Below, one piece after another: positions 12,460 to 26,449 of a stretch of DNA of 64,000 nt. The DNA comes from Labyrinthula sp. Ha (Eukaryota; Sar; Bigyra; Labyrinthulida; Labyrinthulaceae). How positions within the stretch are numbered: position 1 is the first letter of the stretch; each line of letters opens with the position of its first letter. Below the pieces are notes generated by a model. It worked only from the letters and a program-made list of their open reading frames with translations. It had not been told where the DNA came from and ran no database searches. Location: positions 1-64,000 of the forward strand of contig JAALGZ010000065.1 in NCBI GenBank assembly GCA_015227615.1. Reading direction: 5' to 3'. The translations under genes were made by a program, and so were the position numbers.

Positions 12460-15400
12460 TTTAAACTTTTACGTGCTTGTAGTAAAGTTTGTCGTTAGCT
12501 TGCTTCCAAAATTTTTTGAAATCAACTTTGGTCGGTTGTTTAGTTTGTAAATCAGAAACGTTGAAATCTCTTTTCACGTAAAACACTTTCAGCTTCTTTT
12601 CTTTAATCAAATCCCTCAAGAAAAGAATCAGAAAACTTAAATGTTTTTGCTTTGCGGTGACTGGTTTTTCTAGTGTGTTAACGCATGTTTCGGAATCAGT
12701 GAGAATTACAGGTGAAGAATCAAGTTCACAATGTAGATCCTTGCAAAGTCCTGCGATTCCTTGTAATTGTTTAGCTGTTGAATAAATCTCCATCAACTCG
12801 GCACTTGCAGCTGAGGTTGTTACAGCTCTTTGTGCTTTGCTTTTTCCACTGACTAGAGATTGACCGAAGTAAATAAAGTTTCCCCTAACAGATTTTCGAT
12901 TTAATTTGTTAGCAGCCCATTTTGCATCACAGAATGCGAATAGTTTAGTTTGAACATTTCCGGCTCCTTTGAAGAATATTCTCTTTAGATTTTTTTGTCT
13001 GTTGTAAGTAGCCTAGAGTATTCTTAATTGCTTTGATTGCCTCTTCAGTTACATATTCGGTGAACCTGCAAAGAGCGTGTAATGCAAAAAGTAAGTCCAA
13101 CCTTGTTAGTCTAAGGTAGATGAGAGATCCTAAGATTTGTTTAAATGGAAATTTCGTGTTTGATTTGTGTTCAGGATCGACTAGTGGTTTGAATGTAGCT
13201 GGAAGAGGTGTGTCTTTAGGTGTTGCAACTTAGTGTTTGAAATTCTTCAGTAATCCGTTGATCTACTTAGTTTGATCAATTTCAAAATCTCCTTTGCTGT
13301 TTTTAAAAATGTTAATTCCTAAGAAATCCACTGATTCATTAAGATTTCCAACTGTGCATGTGTAAGACTTCTGAAATGATTTAATTAATTTTGAAATTTC
13401 GTTTTTGTTTCCTAACATCAAAACACCATCCACGTACAAGAGTAAAATTAAATTTTGTTTGTAGTAAATACATTCATCAAAATTTGCTTGAAGGAAACCC
13501 AAATTACGTAAGTTTGCTGTTACATTGTCATGCCACAGTTTAGGACTTTCTTTTAATCCGTAAAGCGCTTTGCAGATTTTCATCACCATTGTCTTGTTTT
13601 CATGCTGTAGCGGATGACCATCAGGAATTTCGCAAAAGAGTTCCGTGTTTGGTGGAAGATCTGCGTAAAGAAAAGCTGTGCTGACATCCAGTGAGTTAAA
13701 GTCAAAACCTCTGCTTGCAGCAATTGCGAGAGCTACACTAAGACTTTCTGCGTTGAGTGTTGGTGAGCTTCGATGTGTAGTGATTTTGTAGCGTTGTTTT
13801 CGACCATTGTAAACGCAACGTACCTTGTACTTTCCATTACGTTTCTTCTTTGCCAACATGGTACACTTCCCAATGAACACGTCTTGTGGAAGAGTTGACC
13901 TTGGAACTAGTTTCATGACACCTCTAGTTTCAAGAGCATTAATTTCCTTTCGCACTGCTTCTAAGTAGAGTCTTTCTTCAGGATGATCTTTAATGTCTTT
14001 GTAAACGTTCGAAAGGTTCTTCAACTTTGCTTCAATGATTTTCTGTTGTAACATTTTCTTTTCTCCAAGTGTTTTTGGTTTAAGTTTGTAGGTTCCATCC
14101 TCTGTTGTCTCCACAGTAAAAGCAACTGCTTTTCTGAGATCTAACATTGTGACCTTTCTTCCAGATCTAGTTGTAACGGTTTTAGTTCTTTTTTTTGCTA
14201 ACAGAGTTTGTTTGTAGCTGTTTTTCTGGTTAGTTGCTTCTCCTGAGTTGGGAACTGTCTCTTCATGGTCATTTTGTTGCTCATTTCGACTGGTGTCTAC
14301 TTCAACATCTGAATGTCCAGAATGATCATCATGCCCTAGATCCATGAAATTTTCCCGAATTTGTTCATTGGAAGGCTTTTGGACTGCCTTATGTATGTTT
14401 TCGGTGTAATTTTCGTCATCGTTGAGATTAGATGAATTTTCATGTTGAGGTTCAAAATTTTGAGATCTTTCAAAATTACGAAATACTCTATTTTCTTTGT
14501 TTTCGGGGCTTGGAGCCGTTTCAATATGTGTATCGACTCTATTTTGATTAAGATTTTCTTCATCATCGTCAGATTCAGAACTTTCGTAATTTAGCAAAAA
14601 TTTGGCTTCTCCAAAGGAAAGCTTTTGATTCTTGCTGAATTCCTGATGCGTGCTAAATTCTTGAAACCAGACGTCTGTTAAGTTAACATGGATGACCTTT
14701 CCACTTTCTAAGTTGTAAATAATTGCTGTTTCATGACTAGCATGAGGTTGAAATCCAAGAAACAAACCTGCATTTGTTTGTTCTTGAAATTTCGATCTCT
14801 GGGTTTTATCTTTCAATGCATGACAAAGTGAACCAAAGATCTTGAGATTAGTGACTCTTGATTCTTTGTTGTAAAACTTTTCAAAAGGAATTTCATCATC
14901 TAGTGAAGAGTGAGGACATCTGTTTTTGATGAATGCTGCGTAGCTGACTGCGTAGTACCAAAAAGAATCATCAAGTTTGGCGTTGATCAGTCCAGCTCTG
15001 GAGATTGTTTTTAGAACACCAATGGTTCTTTCTGCAATTCCATTAAAAACATCATGTCTCTCTCTTGGTACGAATTTAATTTTAATGTTTCTTGTGCTGA
15101 GGGCGTTCACAAATGTTGAGGATGTAAAGGCTGGTTGTTGATCAGTGACTAGAAACCTTGGTGAAATCTGTAAGTTTGAGACTCCTCTAAAAAAGGCTTT
15201 TGTAACGTAATCAGCTGTAGTTGATCTAAGTGGGATTGTTTCAACTAGTCTGCTTTTTGCATCGACTAGAACCATTACAGCAATGATTCCATTGATTTGT
15301 TTGTTTTTTGCTTTAGAAGGAATTAGTAGATCCATGACCAGTGCGTCACCAACATTGACTGGGGCATGCTTTTTGTTAGGATCAAGGTTTTTAACTTGAC

Positions 15401-15510
15401 GTTGTACAGCTTTGGCTTGGATGCAAGTTTGACAGCCATCTGTTTTGTAAGTTTTCTTTGTCAAGTTAAGTTTTCTTAATTTGTCGGATCCAACATGCAT
15501 CAATCTACGA
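12460..15510 (-). pseudogene. copia element 2 pol region: integrase, reverse transcriptase, RNase H
   Basis: The best-preserved stretch (about 13.3-15.5 kb) carries the integrase, with CQTCIQAKAVQ, MDLLIPSKAK, VTDQQPAF and NGIAERTIGVL, an acidic linker, and the reverse transcriptase, with TAFLYADLPPNT and YVDGVLMLG. RNase H sequence follows at about 12.46-13.1 kb, ending in a TKQPTKVDFKKFW block like that of element 1. Fossil copy; boundaries are rounded. Confidence 0.88.
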
Positions 15511-15639
15511 TGCCAAATGCTAGGATCTGAAGTTGCTAATGATGCCGAACCAAGTGGTAGGATTTCTACTAAGTCTTTTTACCAAACAATGTAGCGTTGA
15601 ATCTTTTTCCGTTTGGTAAGGTGATGAAAGGCTTAGGGC

Positions 15640-17017
15640 CATGTTAAACTTTGGTGTTTCTAGTTTCGAAATCAAAATTGCACAGGATGTTAGAAGCACT
15701 TTCAGGGATGTACACTGCGTTAACTTCAAATTTCATTGTAGGTGCTTCTTTAAATGAAAAACGTGCAATTTCCGAACTGGCGCTGTGTGCAGAGTCAACT
15801 GTTTGCTGTGAGGTAGTTGAATCAGGATTTAGTTCCTTAAGAAATCTTTTGTCTTTGAAAATAAAGACATTGCTGCATGAGTCAAGTCTAGCAAAATTTT
15901 CAGGAAGTGATGTTGAGAGTGAGCTTGCAAAGGGAAAAGGATCAAAGCTACTCTGCTGTGATGTGCTAGTAATGGCTGCTGATTTCCTAAAAGATCTTTG
16001 TCCGTAAAATGGGCTTTTTGGATTTGTTGAACAAATCTTTTTGTAGTTATTCATCTTTGAACAGAGTTTGCACCTGTAACTAATGGCTGGATATTGATCC
16101 TTGCTGTGAGACTTTGTCTCACCACAATGTCCACAAACATTGGATGATCTTTTCTTGCCTGCTGAGTTAGTTGATGTTTCTGCAACCGATTGAAATGAAA
16201 CTTCAAACGTAATCAAACCGCTGGGGTTATTTTGTAGGATTCCTTATTGAAACTCAGTCATGTAGTCCATTAGTAATTCTGGTTTGCTTCGATCGAGATG
16301 TTTCACCAGATTAAAAACTGCATTGTTTTTCGAGCGTTGCTGCAGAACCTTCGTTTGAAACAGAATCATTTGATCTTTCATGTTTTCAAAAAAGTTTTAC
16401 TTCATTGAATTTCTGTAGTAACTTCTCAAATGTTTCAATGAAATCAGTGATTGAAGATTCTTCTTTCCATGTAAGTTGTAAAAGATTCTGGAAAGCAACA
16501 CGATTTCTTGTTTCTGAAGGTAGAAAATGTTTTGCGCCGATTCTTCTTAAGATCTTGTTGAAACGATGAGGTGTTCTAACTGTAGACAAAAATTCAATGT
16601 CTTTTTCCAAATTAAAATTAGGTCGTCGCTCAAATTGTCGCCCACATCTTCATTCAGTTCGTAGATTCTTGTGTTAGAACTAGGAGACGCGGGATCGTAA
16701 GCTTCGATTATTTCGTCAATCATGGATCTTTTATAACCTTTAAAGTAACTTCTTAAAGATCCCCCTTCTACTGTTAGTGGTAGTGCCAAAAAGTAGAGTT
16801 CTACATCTCGTGTTAGGGTAGAAAAGCTGTGTCTTCCAGATGATTTGATGAGGTTCTCAGGTCTTTTTTCGGCTAGCTACTAGCCGTCAAAACTGACTTC
16901 AACCCCTTTAAATAAAATTGTCTTTGATTTTAGGCTAATTCCCTCGCTAAAAAAAGCTTCTTCTGCCAGAGAACTTGATTCTTCGCGCACTTCTTCCTGT
17001 GGTGTCGTCGTTTCCAT
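15640..17017 (-). pseudogene. copia element 2 gag and protease region
   Basis: Capsid segment (about 16.4-16.9 kb) matching element 1 in blocks such as 'TVRTPHRFNKILRRIGA' against 'TIRTPHRFCKILRRIGA', then one clear zinc-knuckle-like Cys/His region (about 16.0-16.15 kb) and the Asp-Ser protease block 'LDSCSNVFIF' near 15.88 kb. More decayed than the pol region. Boundaries are rounded. Confidence 0.8.
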
Positions 17018-17025
17018 CGCAACCA
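17014..17025 (-). promoter_or_regulatory. Primer-binding site of copia element 2, containing the gag ATG
   Basis: TGGTTGCGATGG on the minus strand, with no gap to the LTR, identical to the site of element 1 (4469-4480). The gag frame METTTPQEE starts at the ATG inside it (17017). Confidence 0.65.
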
Positions 17026-17283
17026 AGTGAGAGAAAAGAAAAGGCGTATACTAAGTAGAGATTTAGATAAGTAGTGAGAAAAGTGCAGAAGGTTAAAGTT
17101 CAAGCTTAGGGCTTTAAATTGGTGTAAACAATGTCTTCTAATTCGAAGTATTTATTGAGATACCAGTCAATGAATAATTTGTAAAGTTGTGTCTTTGATT
17201 GATAGATTAATTGTTAGGCGGTATTTACAGTAATGTCATACTGTGGTATAACAGTATGTTACTATTAAAGGAAGTCTTTGAGT
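17026..17283 (-). repeat. 258-bp 5' LTR of copia element 2
   Basis: Pairs with 12190-12447. On the minus strand it starts ACTCAAAG and ends CTCTCACT, directly followed by the primer-binding site. It shares only the terminal ACT with the 300-bp LTR family. Confidence 0.94.
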
Positions 17284-17288
17284 ACCAT

Positions 17289-20200
17289 TTTTTTGTATTA
17301 TATTGAAAAGGTGATGAAGTTGTTAAAGGATTTTTTCCATATTGAACTTCACTTGAGCAGAACAGTTGTTTTTGGTAGCTGTTTATTTTATTGCCTAGTG
17401 TTAATATTTCTTTTTCCCCATTTTAATACTTAATTTTCTTTGTTTCAATCTCTAAATCTTGTTACTTTCAGTAAGATCTTTTACTTAAGTTTTTCCATAC
17501 TTATTTTCCATTTCATCAATAAACAAAGTGATTGCCATGCCATCCCATTAATGGTACTATTTTTAGTTAAATTATTAATTAGGGCATTGCCCAACATAAT
17601 AAAAGATAATTAGCGACCTTGAAGAAATTAAAAAAGGGTTTTATGATAATAAATTCTCCCCCTCTAATAAAATACACCTGAATATTAGCTTTCTATACCT
17701 TTGGTGCATACAATCCCTGCTTCAAATAGCTGGTCTTCAAGTGAAAAACTAATGTATATTCTTTATGTGACTAATATTCCATTCTAATCATCTCTATATA
17801 GTCCACTGCTTTTCCCTTGAACTCCAACATCCACTAAATATTTTCAATTTTTTCAATATTAGGTTTTAATTTCTCATATATTCCATAAATTTCCTCTAGT
17901 TAAGATACTTGGTGTCTAGCTGGAATATCTATAAAAATATAAATCTTGTTGCCAGGATGGCATTTGGCTTCTTTTAATCTTATGATAAGAATTGCCATCT
18001 GAAACTTAAGCAAATGCTCTTGACGACAGTTAATCTTTTTAACTATTATCTACTTAAACTAAACCAGTTATTTGTAAACTTAAGACAAGAACTTTTCGAG
18101 GAGTTTTTTCAAGTGGAATATATGAAATTAATCATCTAGAAAACAAGAATTCCCTTCCTCAATAGACAAATCAAAGGAAATTTCAAACAGTTTTTTGTTA
18201 TTTAGGGTATGGTAATTGGTCCTTAGCCTCATCGATAAATTAACATTATTCTTATGTTTGAATGATGTATCCATAAGTATCAAGTCAAATGTTCAAGCAC
18301 TGATTAACTCAAGTTTTAATAAATGATGTATAATCATTACATTTTGAGGATATCAGATGTAAACCCTTCTTTCATAAACTTAAGACCATTCTCACTATAC
18401 ATTATTTTCTTTTCAAATTTTGCATTTGAATACGGTTGGATATGTAGGTCTTTTTCAATCGAAGTTATGTAGAAAATCCATAAAATAAAAGCACTCTTAT
18501 CCGAACGGTTCCCTACTAAGTTTACAACAGTTCAGCGGTGATGCCCCACACCTCTGCTTAATAATTGGGTATCTAATTTTGAATAATTTTATCACTATGC
18601 CTTCTGTAAATGTATGTTACCAACCTAAAAACTGTAAGGTATTGGAAACCTTGCTGAAATCATCTTAACATTGTTCAAGTGTATTCTTTCAGAAATCTTG
18701 AACTTCAAGAAAAACTGCTCTCACCGCGTTATTTTCTATATAGCTTTAATACGCTGTACTATCAACAATTTTCAAAAAAGTTATTCCCCTCTTGTAGCCA
18801 TAACAATTCTCTTTCTTTCTTGATTTTTCTGAATATTTAAGAAGTTTAGAAAACCTTACTTTATTTAGACTACTTTGTTTAAATTTAACTCACTCATTCC
18901 CTTCATTACTTTATATATTTCCTCTGTTACTGTGTTTTTCTTGCTTTAATCATGCAAGAAATTTCCGTTTTCCTTGCGAACATCACATCATATGTTATAC
19001 TAATGTTGTTTATCAGCTTCTTGACTTGATCTAAGAATTTTACAGAAACAGAAAAGATATCAAATGAAAAAAATCTAAATTTAACAAAATACATCCAGTT
19101 GCATCTATATCACCATCTATTTCAATCCTATACATAGCAAATTCAGGGATCAACGTATGAAACATAATAAGGCATTTGTAGCTGCAAATAGATGAAAAAA
19201 AAACCTTTAAATTCGAACTTCAAATATACTATCTCTGTTTCTCTCTCTTTCGCTCGCTTTCCCTCACTCTCTCTCGCTCTTTCTCGCTATATGTCTTTTA
19301 GCCTTTCTTACAATTCAAGAACCACCGAAAAGATAGATATTTGACTGGCATAAGCTGTTCAAATTTTGAAAAGTTTCTTTTTTCCCTTAAAGCTATGAAT
19401 TGAATTCACTACAGTCGCATTATTATATTATATTTATCTTCCTGAAAATTTCATAATTTGTATAAAAATTTGCTCCAAGTGTAAATTAATTTAATTAGAG
19501 GTGTGAAAACACACTGGTTTTATAATTTTCATACCACCATCTCATATACATTGCAATTAGAACAATTCCCATCTGTCGTTGTCACCATTATATAGTTTTT
19601 TTATTCAGATGTAGTTAAAAAATATTTTTTTTTATAATTTGACTACCGGGAAAAGAATCTATATTATTTTTCTCACACAAGTGGTCATAAATGGTAGGCG
19701 GGTCATGGTAAATCAATTGTAGTTAATGTTGTTCAAATATATAAGATATAAGAAAAAACTTGTAAATCATGATTATTGAATTTTAGAATTAGGGCAAAGT
19801 GTAAAATTTTATTTATATTTGACATTGGTAAAATTTTGTTCTATGCTTCATGTGAGAGCTCTCATCACGTTGCACGCAAAATATAATTTCTGCTAACTAT
19901 CGATGTTATATTTTGGTGCCAAATATTTAGCTAATTTGAAATAAAGTAAGCTGAGATATATATTTTTATTTCCTATGTTATTGCAGTTAATCAGGTATTT
20001 TATATCTATTCACCTTTTGTACTGTACTAAGAAATACTTGATTTTGACATATGTGAAGTTAAGAGCTTATGGGTGAGTACTTAAACAGGCAGGGGGTTTC
20101 TCTTAGCTAAGTTAAATATATATCTTTGCTTTTTTTCTATAGTATTATTAAAAATTCAAAAAAAAAACTTTAACTTGAATTAATCCCATGCATGAAAATG

Positions 20201-22045
20201 AATATCCTATGTGTTTATGAAATCTCTCTCTGTGAAAAAGAAAGTATTCAAACCCAAAATGGTTTTGGTTAAGCTACTATATATTTATATTTGGGAAATT
20301 ATAGTTAAATAAGGAAACCAGAATTGAACATTCTTTTCTATTGTTTTGACTATTCAAGTTATTACATTTTTTAAATTCTTAAAATTACATGAAGTGGGCA
20401 AAATAAGAGAACAAGACACGAAATGTTGCATTTACGTATTTTTGAATATTAAATGGACGGATATCTGAATCCATCATAGTAATCAAAGAAGGTCCATTTG
20501 AATATTCGTGAAATCTTAGCACCTTATTGTAAAAATAATGTTAGGTGTAGTCGCTGCTCATAGAGTTATTGCCTACTATTAACTTGATGCCAATGGGGTT
20601 TACTTCTTCCAACTTCTTGGAAGCTGTTTCGAGGATTTAACAGTGCCTGGTTACTGTACTTTTATTTTCGGGATCTGAAATAGAAATAAAGAATCACTTT
20701 TAAGCTTTTCTGATTAGATGGGTGTGTTATTTTCCCTTGGAAAAACTATTTCATCTCCATGCCGCTGAATCACTACCAAGATAAGTTTACAGGAATTTAA
20801 ATGTGCTGTGTTTTCTGAATTCATGGTTTAGACGTTTTAATAGTGAGGTTGATAGTATTGTTTTTCTATTTTTGTTGTTGATAATTCTGGTAGTTTATTT
20901 TTGTGGCCTATTCTTGTTGTCTGTGACGTTTTTCGCTTGTACTACTGTATGTTTTATTATGGCACTAAATATTTTGTATATTTGATGTTCAAACTTTGAT
21001 AGTTGTACTTAGATAATGGAATCTCTACTATATGGCTTTTGACCATTAAGCAAACCTTTCTTTTAAAATTTCTTTCTCTCGGCTATACTGTTGTAATGTA
21101 TCTACCTTTGATAGACGATTTATGGAAAGCTCCGTAGAGCAAAAAAAAACTTTGTTACATTGTTATCGCTTAACAGTTGCATTGGTTTCCTTTTCCACGA
21201 GTATCGAAATAATAAAATTATGATTTTTTAATATATGGTTTTCGAAAATTTCGCAGCATTTGTTGGGACTTGCTGCGCTTAGTCAGTTTACGCTCAGCTT
21301 CGTTTACTTAATGGTGTACGAAATTGGCATAGAAAAGCTACATGCGGGCCTCGATGGAGAAAAACCCTTAAGTAACAGTCTGATTATTCTAATATTGATT
21401 TATATTCCATATATAGATTGTACTGCTTGTATACACCTTTTGTGATTTCTTAAGGAAGCATAAATCATTGTGTTCTAGTAGTGTGATTGAACTAAACTTG
21501 CTGATAAAGGGCTCCTAAATTATACTCATTCTTGTAATTTATTATAAACTTATGTGGTTAAACTTTTCTTTTCTTTTCTATAATTCTAAAACTAACACTA
21601 AGGTTTTCAACTAAACCCATAAGGTAATTATAGTATTTTATTTTCAATAGAGCTTATTGTGCTGGGAAATTCTATATTTTATCAAAAATGTTTGCCAAGA
21701 AACTAACGGTATAAGGAACAGTTTCACCACAACTCAAAATTCGTGACCCAACATATCACAAACAAAGTCAATTTTGATATTTTCATATTAGAATCGAAAA
21801 TATAAACGAGGTGAGATATTGTATATTGGGGAAGAATTAACATAATTACTTATAAATAACAGAAACCAATATGACCATAAATGGTTTATAGCCATATGGT
21901 ACAAATATAAGTTAGCAGAGTATGGATATTTCAGAGGTATTGAGAAGTTTTAAGCATACTTAAAGAAGTTAAACCAAAGCATATACAGTGGAAAACCATG
22001 TCTTATTTATAGATAGTAAAAAGTCAAATATAAAATTGAGCCATG
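17289..22045. other. AT-rich gene-poor region with a pyrimidine-rich microsatellite
   Basis: About 4.8 kb with only short hydrophobic open frames (near 20.8 and 21.3 kb) that look like chance translations of T-rich DNA. A (CT/CG/CA)-rich pyrimidine run lies at about 19228-19290 (TCTCTGTTTCTCTCTCTTTC and onward). No repeat pair, RNA gene or coding family was recognised. Confidence 0.45.
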
Positions 22046-22186
22046 TGTCCCGAAACTGTAATACACTCGTGAGAACATTTACAGCGTGCTGCGTCATCAC
22101 TTACCTAGCTTATGTATTCCTGTTATAGACCATTTTAATCTTTAATACGTTAAGAATCGTAAATATATATACATAAAAATAAGAAC
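22046..22186 (+). repeat. 5' LTR of the chromovirus
   Basis: Begins TGTCCCG and aligns with 29445-29492 followed by 34487-34582 at about 80% identity, including the runs CTCGTGAGAACATTTAC and TTATGTATTCCTGTTATAGA. The length of about 141 bp is short for the family. The exact right end is uncertain by a few bases. Confidence 0.75.
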
Positions 22187-22799
22187 GTCATAAACTAATT
22201 TACGTTTTATAAATACAGGAAAGAAAGATAGAACAAATACACAAGCTATCACAAAGAACAAGTCAAAAGTCGCGCCTTTGCACTTCTCCAAAGTAAAGAA
22301 GTAGCTGAAACAGGCAAGACGAAGTCAAAAAGCTATGAAGTAAACCGATTTATCTAAATACAAACATCTTGTGGCATAAGACGGTCCTAATTTATTAGCT
22401 CTTACTAGTTTCTATCAGCAGGCAAGACTCAAATATACACCAATCTGTTCCAAATTACCAAACATCACAAAACTTTCAAATTGGCTTAAAACAGACCCTC
22501 TTGAAGAAGAAGTTTATGAGGGTAATTTCAAATCAATTCAAGAAGACTCAGCTATTTTAGAAGATGGTAGCATGATTTATTCCATTCAAACCAAGAAACC
22601 TCCTAAGAAGATACCTATTCGAGTCATCTATATACAAAACATTAAAATAAAAATGTTGGCGTCCTTGGACTGCAAATCGATAGTTGAGTTCCTAAATTCC
22701 TATCTTTCAATGTTCAAAAACAAACCATCAGATTCAATCTCCGCGCACGTCTCCCGAAAAATTTGATACGCTTTAAGAAACAGGGATGGGGGGTTCTGA

Positions 22800-25700
22800 T
22801 TCTACAGCGGATGTGGGAAGGCATCTCCGCCAAGTAAAAGAAAACGTAGAACAGAAGAAGACGAGAATGACATGTTGATGATATCAAAGAAGTTTGAGTG
22901 GAAGAAGAAAGGAAAACCATTGGATCAGTTTGATAACTTTTTCTACCAAGTTAACGAACACTTGATGCATATTCCCGCTGAAGACAAGACCGAAAATAAG
23001 AAGCACATCACCAAGGTTATTTTGAACGCACTACCAACGGAGATATATTTGAAGTCCAATAGTGTGGCAGGTGATCTAACGCTGCAAGACCTGAACTAAT
23101 TGAAAAGAAAAGAAAAACAATGCGTCAAAATAATGGAATAGCAGCTTTTGCAATTGTCATCATCTGAGGATGAAAACAAAGACGATATAATTGAGAAACT
23201 ATCCACGAATAATTCCGAAATTTTACTATCGCCAATCAAAAAGAAGAAAAAAAAACAAAGAATGAGAAGAATAAAATGAGATGCATTTCTGTGCTGGTGA
23301 CTTTCGAAGATACAAAGAAATCTAAAAGGTCAACTGTTTTATAATATAACAACGAATACAGGAAGAATTTTTGGACAGTTAAACAATCACTCGATACGGA
23401 GCCGAACAAAAATGTGGGCTCTCTCCAACTACTAAAAAATTCTGCACAAAACTTGAGGAACCGGATTGGATCAAGAAAATCAAATGGGGTGGAGACGTCA
23501 CTAGGAAAATAACTAAAGTGGACAGGATAAAAGTTAGATCGATTGAAGGTATACTTAAGTTAAATCTCGGGATATTTACAGTCTTTCTAGTGGACGACAC
23601 ATCCTGGGCAGATTTCCTTATTGAGTTGCCGACGATCAAGATGTTCAATTTACAGATCACACTTAAGAATGTCAAAAAGAAAGATTAGAAATTGGGCAAG
23701 GGGGGGGGGGCAGCTTTACAATCTCCCTAGAGTTTTCAGGTTTTTCATATTCTTATTTCGACACAATACACAAGAAAGTATGTACTTTTGATTAAGAAGT
23801 AGAAAAATTATTTGATATAAGACACATTTGCAATAAAGAAATATGGGTCAGGCTTACAGTCTTCTTATCCAACACCAATAAGCTGACTGAAGTACTCAAC
23901 GGTGAACGTATGGAGAATCTTGATCTGCTTTTTATTCTATCGAAGCCAATATATTGGCAAAAAACGTTATCTCACTTCATTGATTCTCAATTTACATTCT
24001 GAGAAATACTATGAATTTACTCTACAACTATTTGCGCAACAACAAGAAAATATGCTCACTTGAATAATTTAGAAAAGGAGCATTTTTTTCTCTCACTCCG
24101 AATATCACATATTTATGTTTACCAATGATAACGCTTTCGACAAAATAGTCAACTTTCAGAACTCAAATGACATTAGATTTTTGCAAACAAGATACTATAA
24201 TCAAATATCAGGAACTTTCAGATATCTTTCTAAGGAACTTTATTACCCTAAACATTTAAATTTAGTGAATCATCTGCCTGAAGTGGTGTATACAAGGGTG
24301 GAAAATATGTTACACCATCTCAAATATCTCACCATCATTTTGAGAACTTATCAACCAAGGATGTAGCTCCCATTCTATTAAGAAACTATATTATCTTCCA
24401 CCGGAGTTAAAGGAAATAGGCCTGGGAGAGTAAACAGAAGTGAATATAGATGAAGAACATGGGCTAGAGATTATTCTGAAATAGCAGATAGATCATGTCA
24501 AGTGTAAGATAGCCGAAGAGGAAAAGGAAACATTTACACAATTAGTTCTCTCTTAGCTATACACCTTTAGGCTATACCAATATACAGATCAAAAGAGTAA
24601 TCTTACGCTCATCGAATGCAAGCTAAAATAAGGACACCCACCTATCATCCCGGAGGGATATCACCTGACGAAACAAGGGGAACACTTCTTAGAATTAAAA
24701 TTCGAAGCTCTAACAAACGTAGAAATATTTGTACCAGCAAAAAAAGTACTACGGGTCGTCAGTTTTTTGTTGTACCTGAAAAGCTTAATTTTCCTGAAGG
24801 ATTTCATGATCTACCCGCTGTTGAACAAGCTAAACTCAAAGAAAAGAATATATTATTCCTCTTCAAAATAGTGGTTAATTTAGTAAAGCTTAATAAATAC
24901 ACAATCCATACTACCTTGTCAGTACCCCATTTAAAAAGATAATTTCAAGCTTTGAGGAGAATCAAAGTTTGTTGCGGACTGGACATACTTAGTGGGTTTG
25001 ATTTTATGCCTACCAAAGAGGAAAGTCAAAATACTTTAGGTTGATCACAAGGGTGAAGCGCATGGAATACTTTGAGAGTTCCAATGGGGTGGAAAAATAT
25101 CTCAGCCAATTTTTCTGAGCACATAATCAGCAAAATCGTTGATACTCCAAATGAAAAAAAATGTTCAATACTCCAACCAATGGGACACTGTGCTGGTTAA
25201 CGGAAACTTTTGTTTTTGCAGAGGGTGTTTCGAGTTTACAAAATCTACTTAAGTGAATATTGCGAAGGGATTTACATAAAAAGTTTGATTCAGCTTCAAG
25301 AAGTGCATATTCTTCGATTACCATGTTTAATGGTGTGGTAGATTAGTAAAGAATGAAAATATACGGTTTAAAGACAGTTTATACAATAAGACACTAGCGG
25401 TATATATCCGAAGATGGTACACTAACTTCATTAAGTTATTTATTTATGAAACTGATTGATGCTAACTATTCCAGGATTAGCTCAGATCAGAGAGCCATTT
25501 AATGAAATCGTTAGCTTGCACGGGAGAACACTGGAAGATCTCGAAAAAGAAGCAGTCAACATATATTGGACGCCAACTTTGGAAAAGAACTACTAACTTC
25601 TCAAACAAGAAATTGCGGCGGCAAGCAAAAGATATTTAGAAGTTTATGACCCTGAAAAGGAATTACTTTTATTTACAGATCCCTCAGAAACTTCATGGAG

Positions 25701-25900
25701 TACAGTAGTTCTTCAGGATGATTCAAAGAATATTAGCGACAACGTAGAAACCTTAAGGCCGAAGCCCCTCATATTTCTATCTGAAACTTTCAACAAAAGA
25801 CAACTTCGTTGGCACATTTCCTCTAATGAATTGTATCCTATAATATATGCCTTGAAAGATTAGATTTCATGTTGAGGACACATTATCTCCCTATTCATAT
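22800..25900 (+). pseudogene. chromovirus gag, protease, reverse transcriptase and RNase H remnants
   Basis: A gag-like helical segment contains GKPLDQFDNFFYQVNEHLM. A protease-like segment follows near 23.4-23.7 kb. A reverse transcriptase trace near 24.97 kb reads LDILSGFDFMPT, like the family's 'DLxxGFxxxP' motif. The RNase H near 25.65-25.86 kb reads LLLFTDPSETSWSTVVLQDD, the typical Ty3/gypsy 'TDAS..GWGAVL' start, and ends in a well-kept ELYPIIYALKD block. Strongly decayed; boundaries are rounded. Confidence 0.72.
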
Positions 25901-26449
25901 TTATACAGATCACAAAGTATTACTTGATGTGTTAAGAACAGAAAACACAGTGAAACAAGTTTATTGCGACAGGCTATTCAGATGGAGCTTGCTTTTGCAT
26001 TAGTTCACTCTAGTAGTCCATCATATCCCATCACGAAGCAACTTTCTGGCATATCTTCTCACTAGGTGGGGAACAACAGATACAAACAAAGAAATGTCAG
26101 TAATTAACTTTACCAAATTCTCTTCATTTAACTCAGATACAGTGATTGATCAATATGATGATTTATTAAAGACTTTTTAGAAGATGAAATTGAGCAACTC
26201 TTTACAATTAGAAGGATAAATGCAGAAGATGCAATTTCCCTCTATACAGCTAAAGATACTGTTCTTACTGAACGTTTAAGACCTACACAAGAAAAATTAC
26301 GCCAACACAATCTGTCTTTTCTCAATCCATATTATGGCAAGAAACAGTTTAGAATTCTTGAAGCACAAAATCTTGTCAAAGAACAGAATAAGATGGATCC
26401 AGTCTTAAAAGAAAAAACTACAATAAGAAACCAAGTGCGATATATGGGA

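Larger units (their letters stand above)
12190..17283 (-). mobile_element. Ty1/copia retrotransposon, element 2, full length with target duplication
   Basis: Two 258-bp LTRs (12190-12447 and 17026-17283) enclose 4,578 bp with the copia order gag, protease, integrase, reverse transcriptase and RNase H on the minus strand. ACCAT flanks the element on both sides (12185-12189 and 17284-17288), a perfect 5-bp target duplication. The LTRs differ at about 10 of 258 positions (about 4%), so the insertion is not recent. It is broken in several places (roughly six to ten). Its proteins resemble element 1 throughout, but the LTRs do not, so the two belong to different families of one clade. Confidence 0.95.

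Noticed and set aside
19228-19290. Pyrimidine-rich tract as a regulatory or telomere-like array
   Set aside because: An imperfect CT-type microsatellite with no fixed unit; nothing links it to a gene or chromosome end.
20803-21445. Two short hydrophobic open frames as membrane-protein genes
   Set aside because: T-rich DNA gives such translations by chance; no continuity, splice sites or motifs.
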